Below are positions 5,098 to 5,536 of a stretch of 5,536 nucleotides of DNA, one piece after another. Made by a program: the position numbers and the translations under genes. This stretch comes from an uncultured Steroidobacteraceae bacterium (GTDB taxonomy: Bacteria > Pseudomonadota > Gammaproteobacteria > Steroidobacterales > Steroidobacteraceae). Below the pieces are notes generated by a model that saw only the letters and a list, made by a program, of their open reading frames with translations, ran no database searches and was not told the origin of the DNA. Numbering within the stretch: position 1 is the first letter of the stretch; the number at the start of each line of letters is the position of its first letter. Location: assembly GCA_955652795.1 (NCBI GenBank), contig CATPBQ010000306.1, positions 1 through 5,536 on the forward strand, written 5' to 3'.

Positions 5098-5536
5098 ATG
5101 GGGGTCGACCGGCCTGTGAAGCCCGTGCGCAGGGTGCTCCAGTCTCTCAATTGCGACGGCCGCCTGGGGCTGGCACTGCTCGGCGCCTGCGCTGTGCTGC
5201 TGCTGCCCACGCTGGCCGGGGAGGCGGGGCGAGGGCTGCTGCGCTATGACCGCGTGGCGCTCGCGGCGGGGCAGTGGTGGCGGCTGCTCACGGCGCACGT
5301 GGTTCACCTGGATATCCGGCACGCGCTGCTGAATGATCTGGGGCTCGCTCTCATGTGGGCGCTGTTCGCTCGCGACTACTCCCCGCGGCAGTGGGTGCCG
5401 ATCGTGCTGGGCGCGATGGTGGCCATCGACGCAGGGCTGTGGCTGTGCGATTCGACCGTGATGTGGTACGTCGGTTCCTCCGGCGCGCTGCACGGGGCGA
5501 TGGCGGCCATCGACGCAGGGCTGTGGCTGTGCGATT
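5098..5536 (+). CDS. rrtA: Rhombosortase (rhomboid-family intramembrane serine protease), C terminus beyond window
   Basis: 146 codons are visible with no stop. Rhombosortases are small inner-membrane rhomboid proteases that cleave the C-terminal GlyGly-CTERM tag of exported proteins. The first hydrophobic segment is at about 22-40, then RYDRVALAAGQWWRLLTAHVVHLDIRH (49-75, in parts), the family's conserved block with HALLN (75-79) as the rhomboid HxxxN motif, a second segment (about 76-91), a third (about 99-117), and YVGSSGALHG (124-133) containing the nucleophile serine Ser128 in GxSG. The catalytic histidine, expected in the last helix, lies beyond the window. The start at 5098 lacks a clear ribosome binding site; GTG at 5113 or 5125 are alternatives. 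From residue 134 the sequence repeats residues 106-118, so the last 13 codons may not be the true sequence. Divergence from gspG fits a role in processing T2SS cargo. Confidence 0.88.
   Translation, partial: MGVDRPVKPVRRVLQSLNCDGRLGLALLGACAVLLLPTLAGEAGRGLLRYDRVALAAGQWWRLLTAHVVHLDIRHALLNDLGLALMWALFARDYSPRQWVPIVLGAMVAIDAGLWLCDSTVMWYVGSSGALHGAMAAIDAGLWLCD
5413..5536 (+). repeat. Direct repeat at the sequence end, two 40-base copies 84 bases apart inside the rhombosortase gene
   Basis: Copy one is 5413-5452 and copy two is 5497-5536. They differ only at 5420 (T) versus 5504 (C); the last 32 bases (5421-5452 and 5505-5536) are identical. The offset of 84 bases is exactly 28 codons, so the frame is kept and AMVAIDAGLWLCD recurs as AMAAIDAGLWLCD. 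The second copy ends at the window edge, so its true extent is unknown. It may be a real tandem duplication or a chimeric end. Confidence 0.9.

Noticed and set aside
5089..5493. A 134-codon minus-strand frame opposite the rhombosortase gene
   Set aside because: Its translation is His/Gln/Pro-rich without domain features, while the plus strand encodes a recognisable rhomboid protein.

Overview
The window carries the 3' two-thirds of a type II secretion system (T2SS, general secretory pathway) operon on the minus strand. Facing away from it at the right-hand edge is the start of a rhombosortase gene on the plus strand. The DNA is GC-rich with strongly GC-biased third codon positions. A T2SS of this type together with a rhombosortase points to a high-GC gammaproteobacterium, or possibly a betaproteobacterium. 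I cannot place it more precisely from the sequence alone.

Layout, reading the operon in its own direction from right to left: gspG (major pseudopilin, 5035-4571), gspH (4554-4015), gspI (4018-3464), gspJ (3467-2841), gspK (2844-1849), gspL (1786-548), gspM (537-46), and the first 14 codons of gspN (44-1, cut by the window edge). H-I, I-J and J-K overlap by 4 bases (GTGA, GTGA, ATGA), a sign of translational coupling. The only sizeable gap inside the operon is 62 bases between gspK and gspL, which separates the pseudopilin genes from the inner-membrane platform genes. gspC, gspD, gspE and gspF are not in the window, so the cluster starts at gspG here and the other core genes must lie elsewhere or further left.

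A 62-base region separates the gspG start from the divergent gene at 5098. It should hold the promoters of both units and contains a perfect 6-bp GC hairpin, but no convincing sigma-70 promoter.

The plus-strand gene (5098 to the edge) encodes a rhomboid-family protease of the rhombosortase type, with an HxxxN motif, a GSSGALHG active-site serine motif and an N-terminal RYDR...GQWWRLLTAHVVH block. Rhombosortases process proteins carrying a C-terminal GlyGly-CTERM tag, and known examples of such proteins leave the cell through the T2SS. The two units therefore plausibly form one secretion and surface-processing module: GspG-K build the pseudopilus, GspL-M(-N) anchor and power it, and the rhombosortase trims cargo.

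The most notable irregularities are two. GspI has a roughly 57-residue Pro/Thr/Gly-rich C-terminal tail. The last 40 bases of the window repeat, in frame and with one mismatch, a segment 84 bases upstream in the rhombosortase gene; this is either a real tandem duplication of the active-site region or, more likely, a chimeric sequence end. I see no RNA genes, mobile elements or CRISPR arrays.
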